The notes: generated by a model not told the origin, from the letters alone. A DNA stretch of 64,000 bases from Kutzneria sp044547355 (GCF_044547355.1 NZ_JBIUAG010000024.1:62001-126000), one strand, 5' to 3'; positions 50,939 through 59,220 are shown, counted from the stretch's first letter. Numbers and translations are program-made.

Positions 50939-51904
50939 TCAGGCGGCACTGGAGGGGTGGACGGTGACGGCTGGGCGTGGTCGTGCCTTCGCAGCGGCGT
51001 ATGCGGCACGCAGCTCGGCTATGACGCCCTGTGGATCGTCGCGCAGACGTGAGGGCAGGGTCTGCACCACGACGATGCCCGCACCGGCGTAACGCGTGTT
51101 GCGTGCGACGGTTCTGGCGTATCCCTTGGTGCTGAGGTGCCACTCGAATGAGTCGATCTCCCAGGCGAGCGCGACGTCGTCACACCAGGCGTCCGGCACC
51201 GCGATGAACTGACCGGAGCTGTCGAACACGGGAAGGTTCCACACTGCCATCGGCAACCCCGAGGCCTTCCAGAGTCGAAGACCGTACGCCTCAGCGACGG
51301 ATCGCGCGCCGGAGTCGATCTCGCCGAGCACCCGACGCGGGAGGGCGGACCCTCGGCTGCTTCCCGAATCGAGTTCGACCATCAGGTCCTGCGGCCGGCA
51401 TCGACCACGCTGCACGGCCTCGCTGAGCAATGCTCGTACCGGGTCGATCTTGCGCCAACGACGTGCGGCATCCAGTACGGCTCGGTCCAGTGGAGCCAAT
51501 GGCACGCCGTTGCGTCGAATCGACTCAGGCATGTGGATCGTTCGTTCGACGCGCACGAAGCCCGCGCTACGGATTTGTCTGCCGTGCGGCACTAGGAGGT
51601 GGATCAAGGGATCTGGTGGAAGGTTGGCGAGTCCGTATCGCAGTGCGGCCTCGGTTCCGGTGACGATGGCGTCCGGTCCGCCGTGCAGCAAGGCCGCTTC
51701 GACCTGTTGTTGCCTCGTCGGCTCGCCGTTCGACAGTAGGACGATGCCAGGCAGCAACCACCGCCAGGGGCCACCGGGTTGACATCGTTTGTACGAGGTC
51801 GACTCAGGTACGCCCAGCCGGTGGAGCCTACGCACCTTGATGACGCCCCGATGGCTCTCTTTGACCAACTTGTCAGCATGGGCTGACCAGCATGTTCTAT
51901 CCAT
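50939..51904 (-). CDS. AbiEi-like / restriction-endonuclease-fold protein
   Basis: A 321-aa protein. The N-terminal half resembles AbiEi-type regulators (winged helix, then a TGTEAALRYGLANLPP block), and the C-terminal half carries a DUF559/Vsr-like nuclease core: DAWCDDVALAWEIDSFEWHL with Asp and Glu-x-Asp, then a TVARNTRYAGAGIVVV strand. Many actinobacterial genomes hold several such genes as orphans. Without a partner nucleotidyltransferase it is not a complete AbiE toxin system. The DNA activity is inferred. Confidence 0.7.
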   Translation of the reverse strand: MDRTCWSAHADKLVKESHRGVIKVRRLHRLGVPESTSYKRCQPGGPWRWLLPGIVLLSNGEPTRQQQVEAALLHGGPDAIVTGTEAALRYGLANLPPDPLIHLLVPHGRQIRSAGFVRVERTIHMPESIRRNGVPLAPLDRAVLDAARRWRKIDPVRALLSEAVQRGRCRPQDLMVELDSGSSRGSALPRRVLGEIDSGARSVAEAYGLRLWKASGLPMAVWNLPVFDSSGQFIAVPDAWCDDVALAWEIDSFEWHLSTKGYARTVARNTRYAGAGIVVVQTLPSRLRDDPQGVIAELRAAYAAAKARPRPAVTVHPSSAA

Positions 51905-51946
51905 ACGCCCATGCTGCCGCAGCAACCTGGCAATCCCGGCCGATGA

Positions 51947-51999
51947 GCTTGGAAGGGGGCTTTCCTCCACTTGGAGTGGAGGAAAGCCCCCTTCCAAGC
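51947..51999. repeat. Palindromic intergenic repeat, copy D
   Basis: A 53-bp inverted repeat with 25-bp arms and a TGG centre. It lies downstream of the S10 peptidase gene and upstream of the AbiEi-like gene on the same strand, so here it would act as a simple terminator. Confidence 0.86.
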
Positions 52000-52023
52000 G
52001 TCAAGGGGTGGCGGGGGTGGGGG

Positions 52024-53481
52024 TTAGCGGTTGGAGGAGGTGCGGACGAAGGCGGCGATGTCGGCGGACTGTTGGAGGCGGCTGGGTTCGTGGATGTACA
52101 TCATGTGGCCGGCCTCGTAGTAGGCGAGGTCGATGTTGGCGCGGAGCTCGTCGGGGATGGCGAGGTGGGCGACGACGTGGTCGCTGCCGGCGAAGGGGGT
52201 GGCGCCGTCGTGGTAGCCGGCGGCGATGTGCACGCGGAGGTGGGGGTTGGTGCGCATTGCGGCGGCGAGCTTGTCGGCCACGGTGACGTGGGAGTTCTCG
52301 AAGTCCTTGTAGGACCAGGGGCGAACCCGGTCGGAGAGGACCTCGTAGGGCAGCTCGTTGCGGTAGTTGAGTTCCCCGTGCAGGTAGTGGTTCAGCGCGG
52401 AGGCGTACGGGCCGGTGATGGCGCTGATGGACGGGTCGTGGCTGAAGCGCTCACGCCCGTAGTCGGCCTCCCAGCCGGTGAAGCGGCCGTCGATGCGGCC
52501 GACGGTGAGGCGGCGCGAGCGCAGGAGCTCGGTGAAGAAGCGGATGTGCTCGATGCGCAGGTTGACCCGGTCGACGTAGTCGGGGGACAGGCCGGTGATG
52601 GCGGCGAGTCGGTCCACAGTGGACTGACGGTCTTCCGGAGACAGGCGGCTGCCCTGCACGAGAGCCCAGAGGTAGTCCCGGTTGGCGAACTCCACGGCCT
52701 CGGCGACCACGTCGGACAGGGCGCGGTCGCCGTGCAGGCCGTGGTAGTGGGCGATGGCGGCGTAGGTCGGCACGAACAGCGCGTACGGGAGTTCGTTGCC
52801 CTCGCTGAAGTCCAGGGCGTTGAAGTCCATCGCGGTGGAGATGAGGATCAGTCCGTTGAGGTACATGCCGTACTTGGACTGCAGCCGTTCGGCGATGGCC
52901 GCGCCACGGGTGGTGCCGTAGGACTCGCCGGCGATGAACTTGGGCGACATCCAGCGGTCGTGGCGCGAGGTCCACAGCCGGATGACCTCGCTGATGTACT
53001 CGATGTCGGCGGCGAAGCCGTGGAACTCCTCGGGCTTGCCGCCCTTGACGGCCCGCGAGTAGCCGGTGGACACCGGGTCGATGAACACGAGGTCGCTGTC
53101 GGCCAGCAGCGTCTCGGCGTTGTCGACGAGCGCGTACGGCGGGGGCGTCAGGTCGCCGACATCGCCGCTGACGACCCGGCGGGGCCCGAACAGCCCCAGG
53201 TGCAGCCAGACGCTGGCCGAGCCCGGCCCGCCGTTGAACGCGAAGGTCACGGGGCGCTGGCCGGGATCGGCGTCGTCGAGGGTGTACGCGGTGAGGAACA
53301 CCTCGGCCTTGGCCACGTTGCCGTCGAAGGCCCCGTCGGTGTGCTTCTCCTGCCGCAGCACGATCCGCCCGGCGGTCGCGGTGTAGGCCAGCTCCCGGCC
53401 GCCGACGGTGATCGAGTGCTGGCTGGTGACCAGGTCGTCGGTGGGCTCTTCGCTGGGCTTCTGCTCGTCGTTGGCTGCCAT
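52024..53481 (-). CDS. S10-family serine carboxypeptidase-like protein
   Basis: A 485-aa peptidase of the carboxypeptidase Y family with an alpha/beta-hydrolase fold: FNGGPGSASVW oxyanion loop, nucleophile GESYGTTRG, acid in GYHDGATPF and His in AGHMMYIH. It has no signal peptide, unusual for this family, so it probably acts inside the cell. ATG 53481 is 7 nt after TAGGGT on the minus strand (53494-53489), a leaderless start; it diverges from the uracil-DNA glycosylase, whose frame shares the CCATGG. Confidence 0.9.
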   Translation of the reverse strand: MAANDEQKPSEEPTDDLVTSQHSITVGGRELAYTATAGRIVLRQEKHTDGAFDGNVAKAEVFLTAYTLDDADPGQRPVTFAFNGGPGSASVWLHLGLFGPRRVVSGDVGDLTPPPYALVDNAETLLADSDLVFIDPVSTGYSRAVKGGKPEEFHGFAADIEYISEVIRLWTSRHDRWMSPKFIAGESYGTTRGAAIAERLQSKYGMYLNGLILISTAMDFNALDFSEGNELPYALFVPTYAAIAHYHGLHGDRALSDVVAEAVEFANRDYLWALVQGSRLSPEDRQSTVDRLAAITGLSPDYVDRVNLRIEHIRFFTELLRSRRLTVGRIDGRFTGWEADYGRERFSHDPSISAITGPYASALNHYLHGELNYRNELPYEVLSDRVRPWSYKDFENSHVTVADKLAAAMRTNPHLRVHIAAGYHDGATPFAGSDHVVAHLAIPDELRANIDLAYYEAGHMMYIHEPSRLQQSADIAAFVRTSSNR

Positions 53482-53500
53482 GGGTGAAACCCTAACCATC

Positions 53501-54199
53501 GTGGATCTACAGGATCTGGACAACGCGGTGATCACTTGTCGACGGTGTCCGCGGCTGGTGGCCTGGCGGGAGGCGGCGGCGACGCAGAGCCGGGCCCGAA
53601 AAGAGCAGTACTGGGCCAGGCCGGTGCCGGGGTTCGGCCCGGCGGACGCGCGGATCATGGTGGTCGGGCTGGCGCCGGCGGCGCACGGCTCGAACCGGAC
53701 CGGGCGCATGTTCACCGGCGACCGCAGCGGCGACTTCCTCTTCGAGGCGCTGCACGCGGTGGGGCTGGCCTCGCAGGCGCACGCGGTGTCCCGCGCGGAC
53801 GGCATGCGGTTGATCGACACGAGGATGGCGGCCCCGGTGCGGTGCGCGCCGCCGGAGAACAAGCCGACGCCGCAGGAGCGGGACACCTGCCGGCCCTGGC
53901 TGGCGACGGAGTTGGAGCTGCTGCGGCCCACACTGCGAGCGGTGGTCGTGCTCGGGGCGTTCGGCTGGCAGGCGCTGTTGCCGGTGTTGAGCGCGGCGGG
54001 TTGGCAGGTGCCGAAGCCGCGGCCGGTGTTCGGGCACGGTGTGGAGATCACGCTGCCGGCGGCGGACGGCGGCCCGGCGCTCACGCTGCTGGGCTGCTAT
54101 CACGTGTCGCCGCACAACACCTTCACCGGTCGGTTGACCCAGGCGATGCTGCGCGACGTGTTTCGCCGGGCCCAGGAGTTCGCCGGTGACCGAAAGTGA
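53501..54199 (+). CDS. Uracil-DNA glycosylase, family 5 (UdgB-like)
   Basis: A protein of about 232 aa. The N-terminal CRRCPRLVAWRE provides Fe-S cluster cysteines, and the motifs GLAPAAHGSNRTGRMFTGD and CYHVSPHNTFTGRLT are those of the UDGb family, which removes uracil and other deaminated bases in GC-rich organisms. GTG 53501 is used; ATG 53480, in frame, overlaps the divergent S10 peptidase start. Confidence 0.9.
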   Translation: MDLQDLDNAVITCRRCPRLVAWREAAATQSRARKEQYWARPVPGFGPADARIMVVGLAPAAHGSNRTGRMFTGDRSGDFLFEALHAVGLASQAHAVSRADGMRLIDTRMAAPVRCAPPENKPTPQERDTCRPWLATELELLRPTLRAVVVLGAFGWQALLPVLSAAGWQVPKPRPVFGHGVEITLPAADGGPALTLLGCYHVSPHNTFTGRLTQAMLRDVFRRAQEFAGDRK

Positions 54200-54292
54200 C
54201 GGTAAGGTGCGCCGATCCTGCCCCTTTCGGTCGGTGAACCGATTCGGCCAACCGGGATGAACCAGTCAAGTCGGACCGGCTGGCAACGGTCA

Positions 54293-54306
54293 GTGATCAT
54301 GGTCAC
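54293..54306. promoter_or_regulatory. CRP-like palindrome upstream of ndh
   Basis: GTGA-TCATGG-TCAC is a perfect inner-arm match to the CRP consensus (TGTGA-N6-TCACA, 8 of 10 positions). It lies about 70 bp upstream of the NADH dehydrogenase start and 94 bp after the glycosylase stop. Weaker than the rpfB site; inferred. Confidence 0.4.
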
Positions 54307-54375
54307 CAGGGATCGCCGTCACATCGGGCCGGTTGTGGGCAGCGGCCCGGGGCGGCGGGTGCGACCATTACGCGT

Positions 54376-55701
54376 ATGGCGGCAGTGAAGTCGGAACCCG
54401 CGAGGATCCTGATCGTCGGCGGTGGCTACGTCGGCATGTACACCGCGTTGGGCCTGCAGAAGAAACTGAGGTCCCGGGAGGCGTCGGTCACGGTTGTCGA
54501 CCCGCAGCCGCACATGACCTACCAGCCCTTCCTGCCCGAGGCCGCGGCCGGCTCGATCGAGCCGCGCCACGTGGTCGTGCCGCTGCGCCGGGTGCTGCGC
54601 AAGTGCCACGTGCTCACCGGCCGGGTCACCAAGATCAGCAACGCGAACAAGGTCGCGACCGTCGAGATGACCGACGGCCACGTCGAGGAGATCGGCTACG
54701 ACGTGCTGGTCGTGGCCCTCGGCTCGGTCGCCCGCACGCTGCCGATCCCCGGCCTTGCCGAGCGCGGCATCGCCTTCAAGACCATCGGCGAGGCCATCTA
54801 CCTGCGCAACCACGTGCTGTCGCGGCTGGACCTGGCCTCCACCACCGACGACCCGGAGATCCGCAAGAAGCTGCTCACGTTCACCGTGATCGGCGGCGGC
54901 TACGCCGGCATCGAGGCGCTGGCCGAGCTGGAGGACATGGCCCGCTACGCGCTGCGCTACTACGAGAACCTGGACCCGGCCGACATGCGCTGGGTGCTGG
55001 TCGAGGCCACCGGCCGGATCATGCCCGAGGTCCGCGAGAGCCTGGGCGTCTACACGGTCAAGCAGCTGGAGGCCCGCGGCATCGAGGTCTACCTCGACAC
55101 CCGGATCAAGACCATGGAGGACGGCCACGTCGTCCTCGACGACGGCACCGAGTACGACGGCGACACCATCATCTGGACCGCCGGCGTGAAGGCCAACCCG
55201 GTGCTGGCCGAGACCGACCTGCCGCTGGACCAGCGCGGCCGGGTGATCTGCACGGCCACCATGCAGGTGCAGGGCCTGGACAACGTCTGGTCGGCCGGCG
55301 ACAACGCCGCCGTGCCGGACCTGTCCAAGACCGACGTCGACCCGGCCGCCACGTGCAGCCCGTCGGCCCAGCACGCGGTGCGGCAGGCCGCGCAGCTGTC
55401 CAAGAACATCGTGTCGGTGCTGCGTGGCCGCAAGCCGAAGCCGTACCTGCACAAGTACGTCGGTTCGGTGGCCAGCCTGGGCCTCTACAAGGGCGTGGCC
55501 GACGTCTACGGGGTCAAGGCCAAGGGCTTCGTCGCCTGGGGCATGCACCGCGCCTACCACGTGTCCCGGATGCCCACGTTCAACCGCAAGGTGCGGGTGG
55601 CCTTCGACTGGCTGGGCTCGTGGCTGCTCAAGCGCGAGGTGGTGTCGCTGGGTCAGATCAACGACCCTAGGGCCGAGTTCGACCGGGTTACGAAGAGCTG
55701 A
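54376..55701 (+). CDS. ndh: Type II NADH dehydrogenase (NDH-2)
   Basis: A 441-aa single-subunit NADH:menaquinone oxidoreductase. Two dinucleotide folds: FAD-binding ILIVGGGYVGMYTALGL near residue 11 and NADH-binding TVIGGGYAGIEALAEL near 170; the conserved VWSAGDNAAVPDL precedes the FAD site, and the C-terminal amphipathic region (YHVSRMPTFNRKVRVAFDW) attaches it to the membrane. It feeds electrons into the respiratory chain without pumping protons. Confidence 0.93.
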   Translation: MAAVKSEPARILIVGGGYVGMYTALGLQKKLRSREASVTVVDPQPHMTYQPFLPEAAAGSIEPRHVVVPLRRVLRKCHVLTGRVTKISNANKVATVEMTDGHVEEIGYDVLVVALGSVARTLPIPGLAERGIAFKTIGEAIYLRNHVLSRLDLASTTDDPEIRKKLLTFTVIGGGYAGIEALAELEDMARYALRYYENLDPADMRWVLVEATGRIMPEVRESLGVYTVKQLEARGIEVYLDTRIKTMEDGHVVLDDGTEYDGDTIIWTAGVKANPVLAETDLPLDQRGRVICTATMQVQGLDNVWSAGDNAAVPDLSKTDVDPAATCSPSAQHAVRQAAQLSKNIVSVLRGRKPKPYLHKYVGSVASLGLYKGVADVYGVKAKGFVAWGMHRAYHVSRMPTFNRKVRVAFDWLGSWLLKREVVSLGQINDPRAEFDRVTKS

Positions 55702-55857
55702 GAATCTCCTCTTCGGCACACGACACGCCGGGCTTGATCCGCCGAATGGGCTATGATCGGTGTCAGTCGTCTTGACATTGCGTTAGGCGGGTCCCGAAAC
55801 TACCCGGGGCGGATCGCCTGAACGTGTGATGCGCCTTCGGGGAAAGAGGTGACCGCG
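55702..55857 (+). promoter_or_regulatory. Promoter region of the peptide/ATP-grasp operon
   Basis: 156 bp without a gene. It contains TATGAT (about 55752) and TTGACA (about 55773), either of which could belong to a promoter, and AAAGAGGT just before the peptide ATG at 55858. The layout suggests that the two-gene operon has its own promoter and is not read from ndh. Confidence 0.4.
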
Positions 55858-55980
55858 ATGTCGATGGAGGACCTGGCCGCGCAACTGCGCAGCGGCGAGA
55901 TCGAGGACCAGGCGCTCGCGGAGTTCGCTGCCGAGTACGCACGCGCGGAGCGGATCTCCCGCAGCAAGAAGGACGACTGA
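55858..55980 (+). CDS. 40-residue putative RiPP precursor
   Basis: MSMEDLAAQLRSGEIEDQAL begins this small acidic-basic peptide; the rest reads AEFAAEYARAERISRSKKDD. It has an AGAGGT ribosome-binding site, and its stop is 2 nt before the ATP-grasp gene, an arrangement typical of a precursor and its ligase. The first half looks like a helical leader. The last ten residues (ERISRSKKDD) carry both nucleophile (Ser, Lys) and acid (Glu, Asp) side chains, which graspetide enzymes join as ester or amide crosslinks. Not in any family I recognise. Confidence 0.6.
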   Translation: MSMEDLAAQLRSGEIEDQALAEFAAEYARAERISRSKKDD

Positions 55981-55982
55981 GC

Positions 55983-57095
55983 ATGATCGGCGCTGGGCGG
56001 GCCCAGTCGGACGGCCCGCCCCAGCCGATGCTCCCCGCCCGTCCGACTCCGCTGCTCCTTCAGGGCCAGGACTACGTCTTCCGCGCGCCCAGCGGCTGTT
56101 ACGACTTCCAGGAGCAGATCCACCGCCTCGAGATGGTCGAGGACAGCGGCGAGCCCTCGCCCTGCGTGCTGGTGCTGGCCCGATCGGCCGACATGGAGAT
56201 GAACGAGCTGTCCATCGCCCTGGCCGAGCGGGGCATCCGGATGGCCCGCATCGACGTGGACCGCTGCCTCGACCTGGCGTTGACGATCTACACCGACACC
56301 CCGCTGCTGGAGCTCGACCGCTGGCTGCTGCGCCCCCTGCTGGTCTGGCGGCGCCATTTCGAGCTGGCGGCCATGCCGGTGGACCCGCGGACCATCAGCG
56401 GCGCCTACGCGCTGGACCAGTGGTCGACCGTGGCCGGCTGGCTCACCGAGCGCACCGAGTGGGCCCACGTGAACCCGGCCAGGGCCACCGGGCACCTCAA
56501 CCGGCTCACCCAGCTCGCCGATGCCGCCGCTTTCGGGCTGAGGACGCCCAGGACGGCCGTGACGACCCAACCCGGGCGGAGCAGGCCCGGCGGCGGGCAG
56601 TGCATCGTCAAGACGTCCGGGCGGCACCTCGTCGAGCCGCGGCCCGGCGTGCAGCACGGGCTGTTCCCCCGGCCGCTGGACACCGCCCGGGCCGGGGACG
56701 TGCCCGAGGCCGCGCCGGTGATCGTGCAGCAGTACCTGGCCGCCGACACCGAGCTGCGGATCTTCGTGGTCGGCGAGCGGCTGATCGGCTTCCAGGTGGA
56801 CAAGTACGACCCGGCCCAGCTGTGGGTCGACCCCGACAACGTCTCGGTCAAGCCCACCGAGGTGCCGTGCGCGCTGGCCGACCGGCTGCGGGCGCTGGCC
56901 CGGCACTGGCGGCTCCAGGTCGCCGCCTTCGACCTGCTGGTCGTCGATGGTGAGCACGTCTTCCTTGAGGTCAACGTCAACTGCGACTGGCGCTGGTTCG
57001 AGCACCGCGCCGGCAGCACCGACGTGTCCGACGCCGTGCACGAGTGGGTGGCCGTGCGTTTCGGCGAGCTGCTCGCCGCCGATCGGGGCCGTTGA
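55983..57095 (+). CDS. ATP-grasp ligase, MvdD/graspetide synthetase-like
   Basis: A 370-aa ATP-grasp enzyme. Residues about 50-165 match the MvdD-type pre-ATP-grasp domain (LVLARSADMEMNELSIALAERG and LDLALTIYTDTPLL). The ATP-grasp domain follows, with CIVKTSGR, the adenine-proximal VIVQQYLAADTELRIFVVG and the Mg-binding FLEVNVNCDWRWFEH. Relatives form omega-ester or omega-amide bonds in ribosomal peptides. It is co-transcribed with the 40-aa peptide directly upstream. No protease, methyltransferase or transporter is adjacent, so if a product is made its export is not encoded here. Confidence 0.75.
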   Translation: MIGAGRAQSDGPPQPMLPARPTPLLLQGQDYVFRAPSGCYDFQEQIHRLEMVEDSGEPSPCVLVLARSADMEMNELSIALAERGIRMARIDVDRCLDLALTIYTDTPLLELDRWLLRPLLVWRRHFELAAMPVDPRTISGAYALDQWSTVAGWLTERTEWAHVNPARATGHLNRLTQLADAAAFGLRTPRTAVTTQPGRSRPGGGQCIVKTSGRHLVEPRPGVQHGLFPRPLDTARAGDVPEAAPVIVQQYLAADTELRIFVVGERLIGFQVDKYDPAQLWVDPDNVSVKPTEVPCALADRLRALARHWRLQVAAFDLLVVDGEHVFLEVNVNCDWRWFEHRAGSTDVSDAVHEWVAVRFGELLAADRGR

Positions 57096-57209
57096 GTGAC
57101 GTGCTCGTACCCCCACCGGATGCCCGAACGATCCGCCGGCCGGGCGAACAGGGTCTCAATTGGCTGTAAGTACCTGACCTTGGGCAGTCGGACGGCTTAG
57201 GCTCCCCAG

Positions 57210-57284
57210 GCCCCCGTAGCCCAATCAGGCAGAGGCAGGCCCCTTAAAAGGGTCAGAGTGTCGGTTCGAGTCCGATCGGGGGCA
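57210..57284 (+). tRNA. tRNA with UAA anticodon (Leu type by codon, short variable arm)
   Basis: A 75-nt cloverleaf: acceptor GCCCCCG with CGGGGGC, T arm GTCGG-TTCGAGT-CCGAT, anticodon stem GGCCC/GGGTC around loop CTTAAAA, giving anticodon TAA, which reads the rare UUA leucine codon. The variable region is only about 5 nt, whereas bacterial tRNA-Leu normally has a long variable arm, so the amino-acid identity is uncertain. Its 3' part (57233-57284) is inside the attachment repeat of the integrated element. Confidence 0.85.
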
Positions 57285-57289
57285 CTCAG
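57233..57289 (+). repeat. Attachment site, left (57-bp direct repeat)
   Basis: Covers the 3' two-thirds of the tRNA gene and 5 nt beyond. Identical over all 57 bp to 63755-63811. These are the att sites left by site-specific integration into the tRNA gene. Confidence 0.93.
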
Positions 57290-57308
57290 CGTCACCAGGT
57301 CGAACCGC

Positions 57309-57337
57309 CCCTCGACCAGCGTTAACCCGGTCGAGGG
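57309..57337 (+). terminator. Terminator after the tRNA gene
   Basis: CCCTCGACC (57309-57317) pairs with GGTCGAGGG (57329-57337), 9 bp with an 11-nt loop, 25 nt after the tRNA 3' end. Confidence 0.65.
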
Positions 57338-57391
57338 ACGATCAACCCCAGTCCAGTGATGTCCGGCCCTGTCCGGCCGACTCCGGCTGTT

Positions 57392-57408
57392 CTTGCCCTA
57401 TTTCTGCC
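57392..57408 (+). repeat. Candidate integrase arm site, left
   Basis: CTTGCCCTATTTCTGCC recurs with one mismatch and in the same orientation at 63674-63690, each lying inside the element near an att site. Such repeated sites flanking the core are typical of arm-type integrase or excisionase binding. Confidence 0.45.
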
Positions 57409-57422
57409 CCAAGGCAGGGCGC

Positions 57423-58223
57423 TCACCCGCCCCGCAGGGCCGCCGTGATGCGCTGCCGGGCGATCACCTCCTGACCTTCAAGCTGTGTGGCGTAGATCTC
57501 GTTCAGCACGGTGAGGCTGTGTCCGGCCCATGCAGCCACCGTCGTCGGCGGTGTGCCGCTGGTGATCCAGAAACTCACCGCAGCGTGGCGGAGGTCGTAT
57601 GGCCTGTCCGCCAGCGGCGACTCGTAGACGCTGTCAACGAAGACCGCCCGACGCGTTTGGTCCCAGACGCGGCAGTACGTGCTCTCCGAGAGTTGGCCGC
57701 CCCGCCAGCCGTAGAACAGCCGTCCTGTGCCGTCGGTGCCGAACCATGCGATGTGGGCGCACAGCATGAACGCCAGCGGCGGCGGGACCGGAACGGGCCT
57801 CACCTCCCCGACTTCCCGCCCCTTGAGCGGACTTGACTCCTCTCGTCTCAGACCGGAGTTGCTCCACGCCTGACCGGGCGACGGCGCGCTTGCGGCCACA
57901 TGCATCGCTCCCCATGCCTCGTCCGGGGCCTTCCACCATGGAACGTTCGGATCCCACAATTGCCAAGGCAAGGTCAGATCCTGTTCCCGCAAGTTGGCCG
58001 CTTCCTCCGGTCGTAGAGCCGAGAAGTACATCGAACCGAAAAACGCTTCAAGCATGGGGCCGCTTGACCCATGATTCGGAACTTCTATGAGGAGTGTGCG
58101 TGCCTGCACGGTGCTGACAACACGTCGAGAGTCCAATCGACGGCTCTTGCGCGACGCCTTTCGCTTCGTTCCTTTCGTGGGGTTGGCGTCTAGGATGTGC
58201 GGCACTGCCGAGTGGGCAGGCAA
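57423..58223 (-). pseudogene. Tyrosine integrase, 5'-truncated
   Basis: The 266-codon frame holds only the catalytic domain of an actinobacterial tyrosine recombinase: the first Arg in SALRPEEAANL, the PYDLRHAAVSFW block, WAGHSLTVLNEIYA with the active-site Tyr, and a short tail. The N-terminal core-binding domain (about 150-200 residues in relatives) is missing. Homology stops near 58190, where a fragment of an unrelated gene begins on the other strand, so this is a deletion junction. Located as usual between att site and cargo, transcribed towards the tRNA. Confidence 0.75.
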
Positions 58224-58599
58224 AGCGTTGCCGACAAGCCAGCAATGGGAGAAAGTGGCGCGCGGAACCCGTGGGGTGGTCTATCCCTGGGGGGATCAGC
58301 CCACTCCGGCAAAGTGCAACGTCAGGGAGAATGGGATCGGCAGCACCACGCCCGGCGACCGCTACCAGAGAGGTATCAGCCCGTACGGCGCATACGACAT
58401 GTGCGGCAACGTGTGGGAGTGGTGTTCCTCCGAGTCCACGCCGGGTAGGCGCGAACTCAAGGGCGGGACGTGGACAAGCCCGTTCAGCAGGGCAACGCCA
58501 TCCTCCTTCAACGATGCGGCCGAGTCGATGTGCGATGACGACACGGGCTTCCGCTGTGTCACGCCGGCCGAGAGCTTGGAAAAGCTGCTGGGCCTCTAA
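58187..58599 (+). pseudogene. Formylglycine-generating-enzyme-like fragment
   Basis: The frame reads as the C-terminal half of an FGE-sulfatase/SUMF1-type domain: LPTSQQWEKVARG, VYPWGDQPTPAKCNV, GISPYGAYDMCGNVWEWC and GGTWTSPFS, ending in TGFRCV. The N-terminal half is absent; the frame upstream of about 58187 is the antisense of the truncated integrase. So both genes lost their 5' ends at one junction. Frames further upstream (from 58087) are not homologous. Confidence 0.7.
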
Positions 58600-58793
58600 A
58601 GAGAAGCGTGCTCGTGTATCCGGGCCATGCACGCCGGGCACCGGGGCCAATGTGACCGACGCCGGACCGTCGCTAGCCCGCACAGTCCGAAACGGACAGT
58701 GCGGCCGTCCGCGAGTGTCACCGCTGGGATGTCCACTGGAACCGCGTGCCGCCACTCGAACCATTGCCCTGGCAACCAGGAGTAGCGCTCCAC
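58596..58793 (-). CDS. Small zinc-ribbon-like hypothetical protein
   Basis: A 65-aa protein ending in CGLATVRRRSHWPRCPACMAR, with cysteines that could bind zinc together with the final His residues. GTG 58793 directly follows the stop of the 119-aa gene, so the two form an operon. Its stop overlaps the convergent FGE fragment. Similar small proteins are common next to integrative-element genes in actinomycetes; function unknown. Confidence 0.55.
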   Translation of the reverse strand: MERYSWLPGQWFEWRHAVPVDIPAVTLADGRTVRFGLCGLATVRRRSHWPRCPACMARIHEHASL

Positions 58794-59153
58794 TCACCGG
58801 GGCTGGGGGACGTTCGCGTCCGGAGTCACCGGCAACCCCACGTCGATGGCCGTCAGAGGGGCGCCCGGTTGCCCCGGACGCGGCACTAGTGCGATGGCCG
58901 TCACCACCTCGGCGACCGTGCCCTCCCGCTGCCACGTGACCGGCCCTTCGATCATCGACCGCACCGCGTGCGCATCATTCGGACCGAATATCCACATCAC
59001 GTCCATCCAAGCCGGCGAGACCTGCCGGTACCCGCACAACCCGACCTCCCCCAAATCGCCCTCGCCGGTGCCGCGCTGCCATCGCCAGCCGTCCAGGTGG
59101 CGGAGGTCAGCCAGCTCCGGCCACAGCACGATCGCCAGCTCAAGCGCAGCCAT
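58794..59153 (-). CDS. Hypothetical protein of the element
   Basis: A 119-aa soluble protein, rich in Trp in its first half (DGWRWQRGTGEGDLGEVGLCGY, WMDVMWIFGP), with no family I recognise. ATG 59153. It diverges from the 68-aa/DUF6879/XRE cassette across a pair of inverted 10-bp-phased repeats and is probably controlled with it. Confidence 0.6.
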   Translation of the reverse strand: MAALELAIVLWPELADLRHLDGWRWQRGTGEGDLGEVGLCGYRQVSPAWMDVMWIFGPNDAHAVRSMIEGPVTWQREGTVAEVVTAIALVPRPGQPGAPLTAIDVGLPVTPDANVPQPR

Positions 59154-59220
59154 GCGGTCGCCTCCTTCGGGCGTCGGGGAGTCCCGACGCTAGGGCGGGC
59201 CGGTGTTCCTCGGGAAGGAA

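Noticed and set aside
48393..51143. Minus-strand frame of 916 codons
   Set aside because: Antisense to the transglycosylase and ppx genes; its Gly/Arg runs are the complement of the Thr-rich repeat tract.
50939..51904. Complete AbiE toxin-antitoxin system
   Set aside because: No AbiEii nucleotidyltransferase gene is adjacent; only one gene with mixed AbiEi and nuclease features.
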